DNA of 47,424 nt from JAURVT01 sp049059935. GTDB taxonomy: Bacteria; Actinomycetota; Actinomycetes; Propionibacteriales; Nocardioidaceae. Below, in pieces: positions 24,239 to 32,259 of this stretch (the stretch's first letter is position 1; every line of letters begins with the position of its first letter). The translations under genes and the position numbers were made by a program. The DNA lies in assembly GCF_049059935.1 (NCBI RefSeq), contig NZ_JBMGQR010000029.1, positions 1-47,424 on the forward strand, in the 5' to 3' direction. Below the pieces are notes generated by a model. That model had not been told where the DNA came from. It was given only the letters and a program-made list of their open reading frames with translations, and did not search any database.

Positions 24239-25666
24239 TCAGTCGTCCTCGTCCTCGTCCCAGTCGAGGTCGTCGTCGGCGGGCGCGGCGACCCTGGGGC
24301 CCGAGCCGAGCAGGCTGCGGGTGAGGGCCTCGCGGTCCGAGAGCAGCTCGTCGAGCGCCGTGACGAGGTCGGCGTCGACGACGTCGCGGTCGTCCAGCGC
24401 GGCGGTGAGCACCGTGCGGCGCACGAGCTCCTTGGCGAACGACGCGGTGACGCCGTCGGCCCTCGCGGCCGCGGCGTCCAGCGCGCCACCGGACAGCGGG
24501 AGGTCGCGGGCGTAGAGCGCGAACAGCCGCTCGCGGGCCCGCTGGTCGGGCAGCGGGACCTCGACGGCGAGGTCGACGCGCCCGGGCCGCTGCACCAGGG
24601 CGCTCTCGAGCAGGTCGGCGCGGTTGGTCGTCAGCAGGAAGGTGACGTCCGCGTCGCCGTCCAGTCCGTCGAGGGCGTCCAGCATCTCGAACAGCATCGA
24701 GTCCTGGCCGTCGGAGAGGTCGCGGTCCTCGGCGATCAGGTCGCAGTCCTCGAGCACGACGATGCCGGGCTGCATGGCGCGGGCGATCTTGGTGGCCTCG
24801 CGGACGAGCCCGAGCGAGCTGCCCGACAGCAGGACGGCGGTGGTGCCGGGCGTGCGTGCGAGCAGGTGGCGGACGGTCAGGGTCTTGCCGGTGCCGGGCG
24901 GGCCGTAGAGCAGGATGCCGCGCTTGAGGTGCTGCCCGGCCGCCAGCATCCGCTCGCGGCGCTCGCCCAGCTCGACCACGTGGCGCACCAGGCGGTCGAG
25001 GGTGCCGTCGGGCAGCACGACGTCGTCGGCCTCGACGTCGGGGCGGTGGTGGAACGTGATGCCGCCGAGCGTCGACTCGAACTCGTCGCCGCTGAACGAC
25101 ATCACCTGGCCGCGCAGCACGCTGTGCTCGACCATCATCCGGCGCACCTGCTGCAGCAGCGCTCCGGCGAGGTAGGCGTCGGGCGTCAGCACCTCGATGC
25201 CAGCAGCGTCGTGGCCGTACTCCTCGTCGGCCTCGCGCTGGAGCACCGCGACGGGTCGCCCCTCGAACCTGAACAGGTGCAGCCCCCACGAGACGACCTG
25301 GCGCTCCTCCCCCGGCCCGATCGGCATGTTGGTGTACGAGACGGGTCCGACGTCGAGGGCCCCGGCCTCGCCCTGCAGGATCCCGGCCAGCCCGGCGTGA
25401 CGGCGGCCGGAGCTGCCCGTGGCGCCGACGACCTGCGCGGGCCCCCCGCGTGCCGCCAGCAGCCCGAGGGCGATGTCGACGTCGGGCAGGCGGGGCGCCG
25501 CGACCTCCTCGGACACCACCGGGAGTCCGCGCGGGTCGACCCCGAGGTGCTGCTCGACGAGCTGCGCGAACCCGCCGCCCTCGGCGTGCTCGTCCTCGAA
25601 CCCGTCGACCACGTGGTCGAGGAAGCGCTTGAAGCTGGCCACGAACTCGCGGTCCTGGGGGTCCAT
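24239..25666 (-). CDS. AAA-type ATPase with uncharacterised N-terminal domain
   Basis: This 475-residue protein has a C-terminal AAA+ module of the CDC48/FtsH-like class: Walker A GPPGTGKT at residues 255-262, a Walker B-like IVVLEDCDLIAED near 300, sensor region FLLTTNRADLLE, and an arginine-finger region QRPGRVDLAVEVPLP. Walker B reads EDCD rather than the usual DE. The N-terminal ~240 residues (including GPVSYTNMPIGPGEERQVVSWG) match no domain I can name. The C-terminus is very acidic. ATG 25666 begins 6 nt downstream of the metallophosphoesterase stop codon. The substrate is unknown. Confidence 0.8.
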   Translation of the reverse strand: MDPQDREFVASFKRFLDHVVDGFEDEHAEGGGFAQLVEQHLGVDPRGLPVVSEEVAAPRLPDVDIALGLLAARGGPAQVVGATGSSGRRHAGLAGILQGEAGALDVGPVSYTNMPIGPGEERQVVSWGLHLFRFEGRPVAVLQREADEEYGHDAAGIEVLTPDAYLAGALLQQVRRMMVEHSVLRGQVMSFSGDEFESTLGGITFHHRPDVEADDVVLPDGTLDRLVRHVVELGERRERMLAAGQHLKRGILLYGPPGTGKTLTVRHLLARTPGTTAVLLSGSSLGLVREATKIARAMQPGIVVLEDCDLIAEDRDLSDGQDSMLFEMLDALDGLDGDADVTFLLTTNRADLLESALVQRPGRVDLAVEVPLPDQRARERLFALYARDLPLSGGALDAAAARADGVTASFAKELVRRTVLTAALDDRDVVDADLVTALDELLSDREALTRSLLGSGPRVAAPADDDLDWDEDEDD

Positions 25667-25671
25667 GGTCG

Positions 25672-26427
25672 TCAGCGTGCCACGCGCGGCTCGAACGCCT
25701 CGACCGCCTCGCGGTCGCTCGGCGGCCGGCGCAGGTAGGTCTCGGCCCACTCCTCCCGTCCGGGGAAGGTGGACCGTGCGACGACCTCGTCGGCCACCGC
25801 GTCCGGGTCGACGTCGGCGTGCCTCAGCTGCACGCCGTCCGCCGTGACCAGCGCCCAGGACGCGAGCGGGCTCCCGTAGGGCATGCCCACGCTGCCGGGG
25901 TTGAGCACGGTGCGCCGGTCGACCCGGCGCACGAACGGCATGTGGGTGTGGCCGCACGTCACCGTCCAAACCTCGTCGGGCACGCCGGCGAGCGCGTCGG
26001 CCCACGTGCCGACCGGGCTCTGCACGAGCAGCACCTCGTCGTCGTCGCGGGGTGAGCCGTGGCAGCACAACACCGGCCCGACACCCTCGACCTCGAGCGT
26101 GATCGGGTGCGGCAGGGCCGCCAGCAGGTCGACGTGGTGCGCCCCGAGCTGCGCCGCGGCCCAGTGGTCGACGTCGGGGAGGTCGCCCGGCACCATCTCG
26201 CCGCGGGCCAGCGCCACGAGCTCGCGGTCGGCGTTGCCGCGCACCAGCAGGCACCGCTCACCGAGCGCCACGAGCCGCTCGAGCACCTCGGTCGGCTGCG
26301 GCCCGGACGCGTGGTCGCCCGTCACGACGACGAGGTCGGCGGCGCGCACGTCCGGCTCGTCCAGCACCGCCCGTAGCGCCGGGTCGACGCCGTGGACGTC
26401 GGACAGCACGGCCAGGCTGCGGATCAT
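25672..26427 (-). CDS. Metallophosphoesterase (YfcE/DUF2437-like calcineurin fold)
   Basis: This is a predicted metal-dependent phosphatase or phosphodiesterase of 251 residues. The metal-binding motifs are in order: Asp10-x-His12 (LSDVHG), VVTGDHAS, VRGNADRE, LCCHGSPRDDDE and VTCGHTHMPF. NPGSVGMPYG near residue 175 is typical of the subfamily. ATG 26427 is preceded by TAGCCT and 6 nt, and the TAG is also the stop codon of the VOC gene upstream. The AAA ATPase follows 5 nt downstream. The substrate is not evident. Confidence 0.87.
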   Translation of the reverse strand: MIRSLAVLSDVHGVDPALRAVLDEPDVRAADLVVVTGDHASGPQPTEVLERLVALGERCLLVRGNADRELVALARGEMVPGDLPDVDHWAAAQLGAHHVDLLAALPHPITLEVEGVGPVLCCHGSPRDDDEVLLVQSPVGTWADALAGVPDEVWTVTCGHTHMPFVRRVDRRTVLNPGSVGMPYGSPLASWALVTADGVQLRHADVDPDAVADEVVARSTFPGREEWAETYLRRPPSDREAVEAFEPRVAR

Positions 26428-26433
26428 GCCCGG

Positions 26434-26439
26434 AGGCTA
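26434..26439 (-). promoter_or_regulatory. Predicted -10 element (TAGCCT) overlapping the VOC stop codon
   Basis: TAGCCT ends 6 nt before ATG 26427. TAG is also the stop codon of the upstream VOC gene, the same arrangement as at 20739. Confidence 0.5.
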
Positions 26440-26802
26440 CTTCTCGGCCCAGACCCCGAGCTCGTTGCCGCTGGGGTCGGTGAAGTGGAACCGGCGCCCA
26501 CCGGGGAACTCGTACGGCCCGTTGGTCACCTGCCCGCCCGCGGCCGTCACCTGCTCGACCGTCCGGTCGAGGTCGTCGGAGTAGAGCAGAACCAGCGGCC
26601 CACCGGGGCGGACCTCGCCGTGGGCGTACAGGCCGCCGACCTCGGCGGCGTCGGCGTCAGCGCCCTGGATTCCCGCGTACTCCGGCCCGTAGTCGTTGAA
26701 CGCCCAGCCGAACGCGTCGGCGTAGAACCGCTTGCTGCGGTCCAGGTCGGTGACGGTCAGCTCGACGTAGTCGAGGGCGTGGTGGCGGTGTGCTGGTGGC
26801 AT
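26437..26802 (-). CDS. VOC family (glyoxalase/bleomycin-resistance fold) protein
   Basis: This 121-residue protein has the paired beta-alpha-beta-beta-beta modules of the VOC superfamily: HALDYVELTVTDLDRSKRFYADAFGW at the start, VEQVTAAGGQVTNGPYEFPGG in the middle, and FHFTDPSGNELGVWAE at the end. The metal-ligand positions His (N-terminal strand) and Glu (NELGVW) are plausible. The reaction is unknown. It is the first gene of a short - strand run with the metallophosphoesterase. Confidence 0.82.
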   Translation of the reverse strand: MPPAHRHHALDYVELTVTDLDRSKRFYADAFGWAFNDYGPEYAGIQGADADAAEVGGLYAHGEVRPGGPLVLLYSDDLDRTVEQVTAAGGQVTNGPYEFPGGRRFHFTDPSGNELGVWAEK

Positions 26803-26827
26803 GCGTCAGGCCTATCGAGGCGGGGCA

Positions 26828-26837
26828 TGACGCGTCA
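26828..26837. promoter_or_regulatory. 10-bp palindrome TGACGCGTCA upstream of the VOC gene
   Basis: This perfect palindrome lies in the 44-nt gap between the DUF222 gene and the VOC gene, 26 nt before the VOC start. It could be an operator, but the length is short enough to arise by chance in GC-rich DNA. Confidence 0.25.
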
Positions 26838-26846
26838 AGACCGTCC

Positions 26847-28067
26847 CTACGTCCGGATCCGGGTGGTGAGTCCGTGGGCGACCTCGAAGACCTGGCCGGT
26901 CGGTGAGGTCCAGCGGGTGGTGCCCGGTGCAGTCTTGACCGCTCTCCACCGGCCGTGGGTCTTGACGCGGTGGTGGTAGCGGCAGAGCAGGTGGGTGTTC
27001 GAGCTGGACGTCTGCCCACCGGAGCCGTGCGGGCGGGCGTGGTCGACGTCGGCCCGGCGGGCCACGCGGCGGTCGCAGTACGGGAACGCGCAGGTGTCGT
27101 GCTGAGCCAGACGCAGCCGCTCGCGGAGGCGGGGTGGTGCGGCGTAGCCGGTGGCGGTGATGTCCTGGGCGAGGTCGATGACGGGCTTGACGGTGACGTT
27201 GCCGTGGCCGACGAGGTGCTCGGCCTCGGTCTGGTCGATCGCGCCGACGTTGTCGGCCGACCAGGTGCCCGTGGCCCGATCAAGGTGGACGTACAGGACG
27301 GTCTGGGCCAGGCCGGGGTTCACGACGAGCCGTCCGAGTGCGTCGGCCCGGCGCACGGCCCGGGGGCGGGTGTCGTCCTCGGTGTCGGCCATCTCGGTCG
27401 CGATGTCCTCCACGGCCTGCTCCAACCGCTCGGCGACCTCCGAGGAGAGTCGTCCGGTCAGGTCGGCGGTGCCGTCGAGGCCGTGCTGGACCCGGAGGAA
27501 CCGCTGCGACAACGCGTGCGCGGTACGGGTCTCGGCACCCTCGTCGACCTGGTCGACGTAGTCGTACTGGTCGATGACGTGCTGCAGCTTCGACCTGGTG
27601 ATCCGGGCGATGGGCGGACGGACACCGTCGCGGGCCGGGTTGGCCAGGTGGCAGTCGACCAGGCGGGCAGTGGTCTCGGACAACCCGCGGGTGCCGGCGG
27701 CGACCATCCGCACCTTCCAGCACTCAGCCACCCCGGACTCCAAGCACTCGAGCAGGTGCGGGAGCCGATACACCAGCGACAGCGCGTCGGCGAGCAGCGA
27801 CTGCGCCGCCGACGCCGACAACCCCAGCGTCGGGCCGAGCTCGGCGGCCAGAAACTCCGGCACCGCCGGCGACCCGGCACCGCCGAGCTGGACCATCTGC
27901 TCCTGACCCGGCAGCACGGACACAGGCCCGCGCTGCGACCTCGTCCGACCGACGGCCCATGCCGCGACACCACGGAAGCGAGCGGCCTCGAGCCGTGAGA
28001 TCTCGGCACTCACGTCGATGACGTCGGCGAGCTCCTCACGAGCGTCGAACCAGACTTCTGCGGCCAT
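26847..28067 (-). CDS. DUF222/HNH endonuclease domain protein (13E12-type), copy 1
   Basis: This 406-residue protein has an N-terminal DUF222 helical region and a C-terminal HNH nuclease motif: CAFPYCDRR, ARRADVDHARPHGSGGQTSSSNT, then HLLCRYHHRVKTHG. Zinc-binding Cys pairs and the catalytic His-Asp-His are present. Such genes are multi-copy in actinobacteria and are often linked to mobile 13E12 repeats, but their function is unknown. ATG 28067 is preceded by TAGGTT and 6 nt. A paralogue lies at 46519. Confidence 0.85.
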   Translation of the reverse strand: MAAEVWFDAREELADVIDVSAEISRLEAARFRGVAAWAVGRTRSQRGPVSVLPGQEQMVQLGGAGSPAVPEFLAAELGPTLGLSASAAQSLLADALSLVYRLPHLLECLESGVAECWKVRMVAAGTRGLSETTARLVDCHLANPARDGVRPPIARITRSKLQHVIDQYDYVDQVDEGAETRTAHALSQRFLRVQHGLDGTADLTGRLSSEVAERLEQAVEDIATEMADTEDDTRPRAVRRADALGRLVVNPGLAQTVLYVHLDRATGTWSADNVGAIDQTEAEHLVGHGNVTVKPVIDLAQDITATGYAAPPRLRERLRLAQHDTCAFPYCDRRVARRADVDHARPHGSGGQTSSSNTHLLCRYHHRVKTHGRWRAVKTAPGTTRWTSPTGQVFEVAHGLTTRIRT

Positions 28068-28073
28068 GGACCC

Positions 28074-28079
28074 AACCTA
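28074..28079 (-). promoter_or_regulatory. Predicted -10 element (TAGGTT) of the DUF222 gene
   Basis: TAGGTT ends 6 nt before ATG 28067, the leaderless arrangement, in the short gap after the alpha/beta hydrolase gene. Confidence 0.5.
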
Positions 28080-28111
28080 GGACCAGGGTCTGACAGTCCG
28101 TTTCGAGTCGA

Positions 28112-28879
28112 TCACGCGCGGTCGAGCGTCGCGCAGAACCCGTCCAGGTTGTCGGCCATCATCACGTGACCGGCGTCCGGGACGATCGCGGTCGCACATC
28201 CGGCGTCCACCAGGTCGGGCTGCGGCTCCCAGTCCCTGTCACCCGACACCAGCAGCCGCGGCAGGTCGAGCGAGGCGAGCTGCTCGCGGAACGTCGGCGT
28301 TCGGTCGGCGAGGAGCGATGCCGCCGTCCGGTGCAGCCCGCGCGGTGACCACCGGGCGACCGTCCGGGCGAACTCGGCCGCGTTCTCGTCGCCGGCCCCG
28401 GCGTCCCTCGTCAGCTGCTCGACCACCTCGCGGTGGCCGTGCGCGGCGAACCCCTCCTCGCTCCACGACGAGACCCACGAGGAGAACGTGCCGACGCCGG
28501 GGTCGAGGTTCGGCTCGCACACCGTGAGCCGCGAGACCAGACCGGGATGGCGGTGCGCCAGGGCGATGGCGACCGATCCGCCGAGGCTGTGGCCCACGAG
28601 CGAGACGGGCACCTCCACCGAGGCTGCGACGACCGACGCGACCGCGTCCGCGTGGGCCTGGATGGTCATGTCGGCGGCGTCGTGGTCGCTCCAACCGCTG
28701 CACAGCAGGTCGACGACAAGCGAGCGCCCGGCCTGCCTCCGACGGTGGACCACCGGCGCGAAGGCCACGGTCGACGCCGATCCGAGCCCACCGAGGTAGA
28801 CGACGACGTCGCTGCCGGGTCCCGGTAGGTCGAGGTACGCAAGAGAGCCCGATCGCCCCTCAGGTCGGTGGAACAGCAC
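28112..28879 (-). CDS. Alpha/beta-fold hydrolase
   Basis: This 255-residue protein is a predicted serine hydrolase. The nucleophile elbow is VGHSLGGS, the likely acid is in SGDRDWEPQP, and the catalytic His is in PDAGHVMMADN. The oxyanion region is probably VVVYLGGLGSAS. There is no signal peptide, so it is cytoplasmic. It starts 9 nt after the S15 peptidase stop codon and is probably cotranscribed with it. The substrate cannot be told from sequence. Confidence 0.86.
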   Translation of the reverse strand: MLFHRPEGRSGSLAYLDLPGPGSDVVVYLGGLGSASTVAFAPVVHRRRQAGRSLVVDLLCSGWSDHDAADMTIQAHADAVASVVAASVEVPVSLVGHSLGGSVAIALAHRHPGLVSRLTVCEPNLDPGVGTFSSWVSSWSEEGFAAHGHREVVEQLTRDAGAGDENAAEFARTVARWSPRGLHRTAASLLADRTPTFREQLASLDLPRLLVSGDRDWEPQPDLVDAGCATAIVPDAGHVMMADNLDGFCATLDRA

Positions 28880-28888
28880 GTCGATCCG

Positions 28889-30823
28889 TCAGCGCGGCAC
28901 CCGCTGCGTCTCGGGCCGGGTAAGGACCGACGGCGGGACGGCGGTGGGCAGCGGGGCCTTCGCCGTGGACGGCTTGGCGAACCGCAGGTCGCCCGGCACC
29001 TCGACCGCGGTGCGCGACAGGTCGACGGTGTAGGTGCTGCGGCTCTCGTCGACGGTGTCGAGCCAGTCCGGGGACGCGCCGACGAGCACGAGGCCGAGCC
29101 GGTGGCCGGCGGGCACCTGGGTGTCGTCGGCGGTGAGCTCGACCTCCACGTCGTGGGTGCGGGCGCCGTCGAGGCGGGCCCAGCCGCGGGCGAGGACGCC
29201 GAGCGGGGTGGTCTGGACGTTCTTGGTGACCACCTTGTAGCAGGCGTCGTCGGCCGCGGTGGACTCCCCGTGGCAGGTCTCGGTGGTGCCGGTGACGACG
29301 CCGTCGCGGGCGGCGACGACGCGCGGCGCGGGGCCGTAGTCGACGAGCGCGACGCCCACCTGGCCGGTCGGCACGGTGGTGCGGACGCGCAGCTTCGCGA
29401 CGGCCGAGCCGCTGATCCGCGTCGACGAGGCCAGCGGGCGGCTGGTCCAGAGCAGGCGGCCGGGCTGCGGCCCGGGGACCAGCGTCGTCGCCTCGCGCTG
29501 GGTGGGGTCGTTGACGAAGGTCTGCGTGCTGCGCGCCGGCCTGCCCGTGGACAGGGCACCGTCGGCCTCGGCCCGCAGCGTGGTGCTGCCCTTCGCCGGC
29601 CACGTCCTCGAGTCGACCCACCGGTTCGGCGCGACCTCGGCCGACACCGCGGGCTCGCGGTCGATGCCGTTGCGCAGGCCCCACAGCTCGTGGTCGAACC
29701 AGCGGTGGAGCGTGTCGACCCAGCGGTCGCGCTCGGAGTCGAACGGGTCGACGTGGCCCACCCGCATCAGCCACATCTTGCGGTCGACGCCCGCCTTGCC
29801 GAGCGAGGTCCACCACCGGGAGAAGTTGGGCGTCTTGACGTTGGTGTCCTGCAGGCCGTGGACGATGAACACGCTCGCCCGCACCTTGCGCGCGTCGGTG
29901 GTGGTGCCGCGGCGGTAGTCGCGGTCGGCCCAGAACCGGGTGAACGCCCCGGTCTCGTCGGCGTCGTCGCGCGACATCTGCTCGTTGCGGGCGGTGCAGT
30001 CGACGGTCTCGGTGCGGTTGCCCGCGACGTACGTCGAGAGCCACGTCGGGTAGTCCTGGCTGAACGGCAGACCCTGGTACCGGTCGTAGTCGTACCAGGA
30101 CGAGATGCCGCCGATCGGCACGATGGTCTCCAGCCCCTTGACGCCCGTCGCGGCGACGCCGTTGGCGAGGGTGCCGTCGTAGGACTTGCCGATCATGCCG
30201 GTGCGGCCGTTGCTCCACCGCGCCCGGACCGGCTTCCCGTCACGGTCGACGGCCTTCGCGTCGCCGTTGAGCCACTGCACGACCGCCTTGACCGAGCCGA
30301 CGTCGGAGCGCCCGCCCTGGTCGACGCAGCCCGTCGAGCGCGACGTGCCCGCCATGTCGACGGCGGCGTAGGCGTAGCCGCGGGGCACGAAGTAGTTGTC
30401 GTAGTACAGCGGCAGCTTGGACGGGTCGCCGTCCGCGTCGTACGTCTTGGTCTCGCTCTCGTTGCCGCGCCCGCAGCACGAGTAGTACGGGCTCGCGTCC
30501 ATGACCACGGGGATCCTGGCGGTGCGGTCGAGCTCGCGGGGACGCGCGATGTCGACGGCCACGCGGTCCTTCTTCCCGTCGCCGTCAGCGTCGGGCGCGA
30601 GCACCCAGACGGTCTCGCGGATCGCGTCGGCGTAGGAGAACACCGGCTGGGTGCGCCCGTCGCGCACGGTCAGGGCCCGGGTGTCGAGGCCGGGGCTCGA
30701 CGCCGCCGGCGCGGACGGCCGCGGAGCCGCCGACGTCGGCGAGGCCGCCCCCGTCAGCAGACCGGTGAGGAGGGCGAGGACGGTGGTCGTGAGCAGGACC
30801 TTGAGGCCGCGAGGGGACGCCAT
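28889..30823 (-). CDS. Secreted Xaa-Pro dipeptidyl-peptidase-like S15 family hydrolase
   Basis: This is a predicted secreted serine peptidase or esterase of the PepX/CocE type, with 644 residues. A signal peptide runs from MASPRGLKVLLTTTVLALL to a cleavage near TSAAP. The nucleophile is in GMIGKSYDGTLA, the acid in VHGLQDTNVK and the His in MRVGHVDPFD. A C-terminal jelly-roll (PepX_C) domain follows. A PDADGDGKKDRVAVD segment near the N-terminus may bind calcium. ATG 30823 is chosen because GAAGGGG precedes it and the signal peptide then begins the protein; an extension to 30943 is rejected. It is divergent from the P450 gene. Confidence 0.9.
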   Translation of the reverse strand: MASPRGLKVLLTTTVLALLTGLLTGAASPTSAAPRPSAPAASSPGLDTRALTVRDGRTQPVFSYADAIRETVWVLAPDADGDGKKDRVAVDIARPRELDRTARIPVVMDASPYYSCCGRGNESETKTYDADGDPSKLPLYYDNYFVPRGYAYAAVDMAGTSRSTGCVDQGGRSDVGSVKAVVQWLNGDAKAVDRDGKPVRARWSNGRTGMIGKSYDGTLANGVAATGVKGLETIVPIGGISSWYDYDRYQGLPFSQDYPTWLSTYVAGNRTETVDCTARNEQMSRDDADETGAFTRFWADRDYRRGTTTDARKVRASVFIVHGLQDTNVKTPNFSRWWTSLGKAGVDRKMWLMRVGHVDPFDSERDRWVDTLHRWFDHELWGLRNGIDREPAVSAEVAPNRWVDSRTWPAKGSTTLRAEADGALSTGRPARSTQTFVNDPTQREATTLVPGPQPGRLLWTSRPLASSTRISGSAVAKLRVRTTVPTGQVGVALVDYGPAPRVVAARDGVVTGTTETCHGESTAADDACYKVVTKNVQTTPLGVLARGWARLDGARTHDVEVELTADDTQVPAGHRLGLVLVGASPDWLDTVDESRSTYTVDLSRTAVEVPGDLRFAKPSTAKAPLPTAVPPSVLTRPETQRVPR

Positions 30824-30921
30824 GGCCCCTTCATGCCCCCGTGACGTACGCCCCAAACACGCCGGACGACGGCCCCGATGCACGAGTGTGGGTCCCGGAC
30901 GGGGAACAATCGGTGGGTCAG

Positions 30922-30958
30922 GGTGCCCTATCAGGGACTTCACCCTCCCCAGGGCACC
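30922..30958. promoter_or_regulatory. 8-bp inverted repeat upstream of the P450 gene
   Basis: GGTGCCCT (30922-30929) and AGGGCACC (30951-30958) are exact reverse complements separated by 21 nt, in the divergent region between the S15 peptidase and P450 genes, 30-66 nt before the P450 start. It could be a regulator site or a leader hairpin. Confidence 0.4.
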
Positions 30959-30987
30959 TCGTGCCAGACAGGATGGAGCACGTGCAG

Positions 30988-32250
30988 ATGCCCGGAGCCG
31001 GACTCAAGGACCGCATCGGTGCGGTCGTCCTGCGCTGGGGCTCGCGCCGCGAGGTCGACCTGTCCAAGGTCCGCTTCCTGCCGTCCCGCATCACCATGCC
31101 CCTGCGCCGCGACGGCCTCGACCCGCTGCCGGCGCTGCGCCGCCTCGCCGACGAGACCCCCGTGTCGCGGCTGAAGATCCCCTTCGGCCCGACCGCCTGG
31201 CTGGTGACGTCGCACGAGGTGGCGCGCACCGTCCTGGCCGACAAGGACACCTACAGCACCGACGTCAGCCACCTGCTCGGCGAGGACGCCAAGCGTGACC
31301 AGGGTGGCCTCGGCTTCACCGACCCGCCCGACCACACGCGGCTGCGCAAGTTCCTCACCCCCGAGTTCACGATGCGCCGCCTCTCGCGGCTCGGCCCGCG
31401 CATCGACCAGATCGTGTCCGACCGGCTCGACGCGATGGTCGAGGCCGGTCCCACCGTCGACCTCGTGCAGGAGTTCGCGATCCCGATCCCGTTCGAGGTG
31501 ATCTGCGAGCTGATCGGCCTGGACGACATCCAGCGCAAGCGCCTCGAGGGCCTCGGCCAGGCCCGGTTCGACATCAGCGCCGGCGGCACCGGGGCGTTCG
31601 GTGCGGTCTCGCAGTCGCGCGAGGTGCTCGCCGACGCCGTCGCGCAGCAGCGTCTCGACCCCGGTGAGGGCTTGCTCGGGCAGATCATCCGCGAGCACGG
31701 CGACGCGATCTCCGACCACGACCTCACCGGCCTGCTCGACGGTTTGTTCACCGGCGGCTTCGAGACCACCGCGTCGATGATCGCCCTGGGCACCGTCCTG
31801 CTGCTGCGCGAGGACCTGCTCGCGTCCGTCGCCGGCGCGGACGACGACGCGGTGCACCGCACCGTCGAGGAGATGCTCCGCTACCTCACCGTGGTCCAGG
31901 TGGCCTTCCCGCGGTTCGCCCGCGTCGACCACGACCTGCACGGCACCGCCGTCAGCAAGGGCGACGTCGTCATGTGCTCGCTGCTGGCCACCGACCGCGA
32001 CCGCGAGCTCGTCGACGGTGACCCCGACGTGTTCGACCCCACGCGCCCGCCGTCGCAGCACGACGCGTTCGGCTACGGCTTCCACCGCTGCGTGGGTGCC
32101 GAGCTGGCCCGGATGGAGCTGCGGGCGGCGTTCCCGGCGCTGGCCCGGCGGTTCCCCGGGCTCAGGCTCGCCGTCGACGCCAAGGACGTCGAGTACCGCA
32201 AGCTGTCGCTCGTCTTCGGCGTGGAGTCGCTGCCCGTCCGGCTGCGCTGA
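30988..32250 (+). CDS. Cytochrome P450
   Basis: This soluble bacterial-type monooxygenase has 420 residues. The heme-binding loop is FGYGFHRCVGAELA, with the thiolate at Cys368. The I-helix motif is LFTGGFETTAS, the K-helix ExxR is EEMLR, and the C-helix motif is DPPDHTRLRKFLTPEF. ATG 30988 has GGAG 9 nt upstream. GTG 30982 (with CAGGAT 7 nt upstream) and ATG 30973 are alternatives. No ferredoxin or reductase gene is adjacent, so electron partners must be encoded elsewhere. The substrate is unknown. It is divergent from the S15 peptidase and convergent with the M16 peptidase. Confidence 0.93.
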   Translation: MPGAGLKDRIGAVVLRWGSRREVDLSKVRFLPSRITMPLRRDGLDPLPALRRLADETPVSRLKIPFGPTAWLVTSHEVARTVLADKDTYSTDVSHLLGEDAKRDQGGLGFTDPPDHTRLRKFLTPEFTMRRLSRLGPRIDQIVSDRLDAMVEAGPTVDLVQEFAIPIPFEVICELIGLDDIQRKRLEGLGQARFDISAGGTGAFGAVSQSREVLADAVAQQRLDPGEGLLGQIIREHGDAISDHDLTGLLDGLFTGGFETTASMIALGTVLLLREDLLASVAGADDDAVHRTVEEMLRYLTVVQVAFPRFARVDHDLHGTAVSKGDVVMCSLLATDRDRELVDGDPDVFDPTRPPSQHDAFGYGFHRCVGAELARMELRAAFPALARRFPGLRLAVDAKDVEYRKLSLVFGVESLPVRLR

Positions 32251-32259
32251 CGGGCGAGG

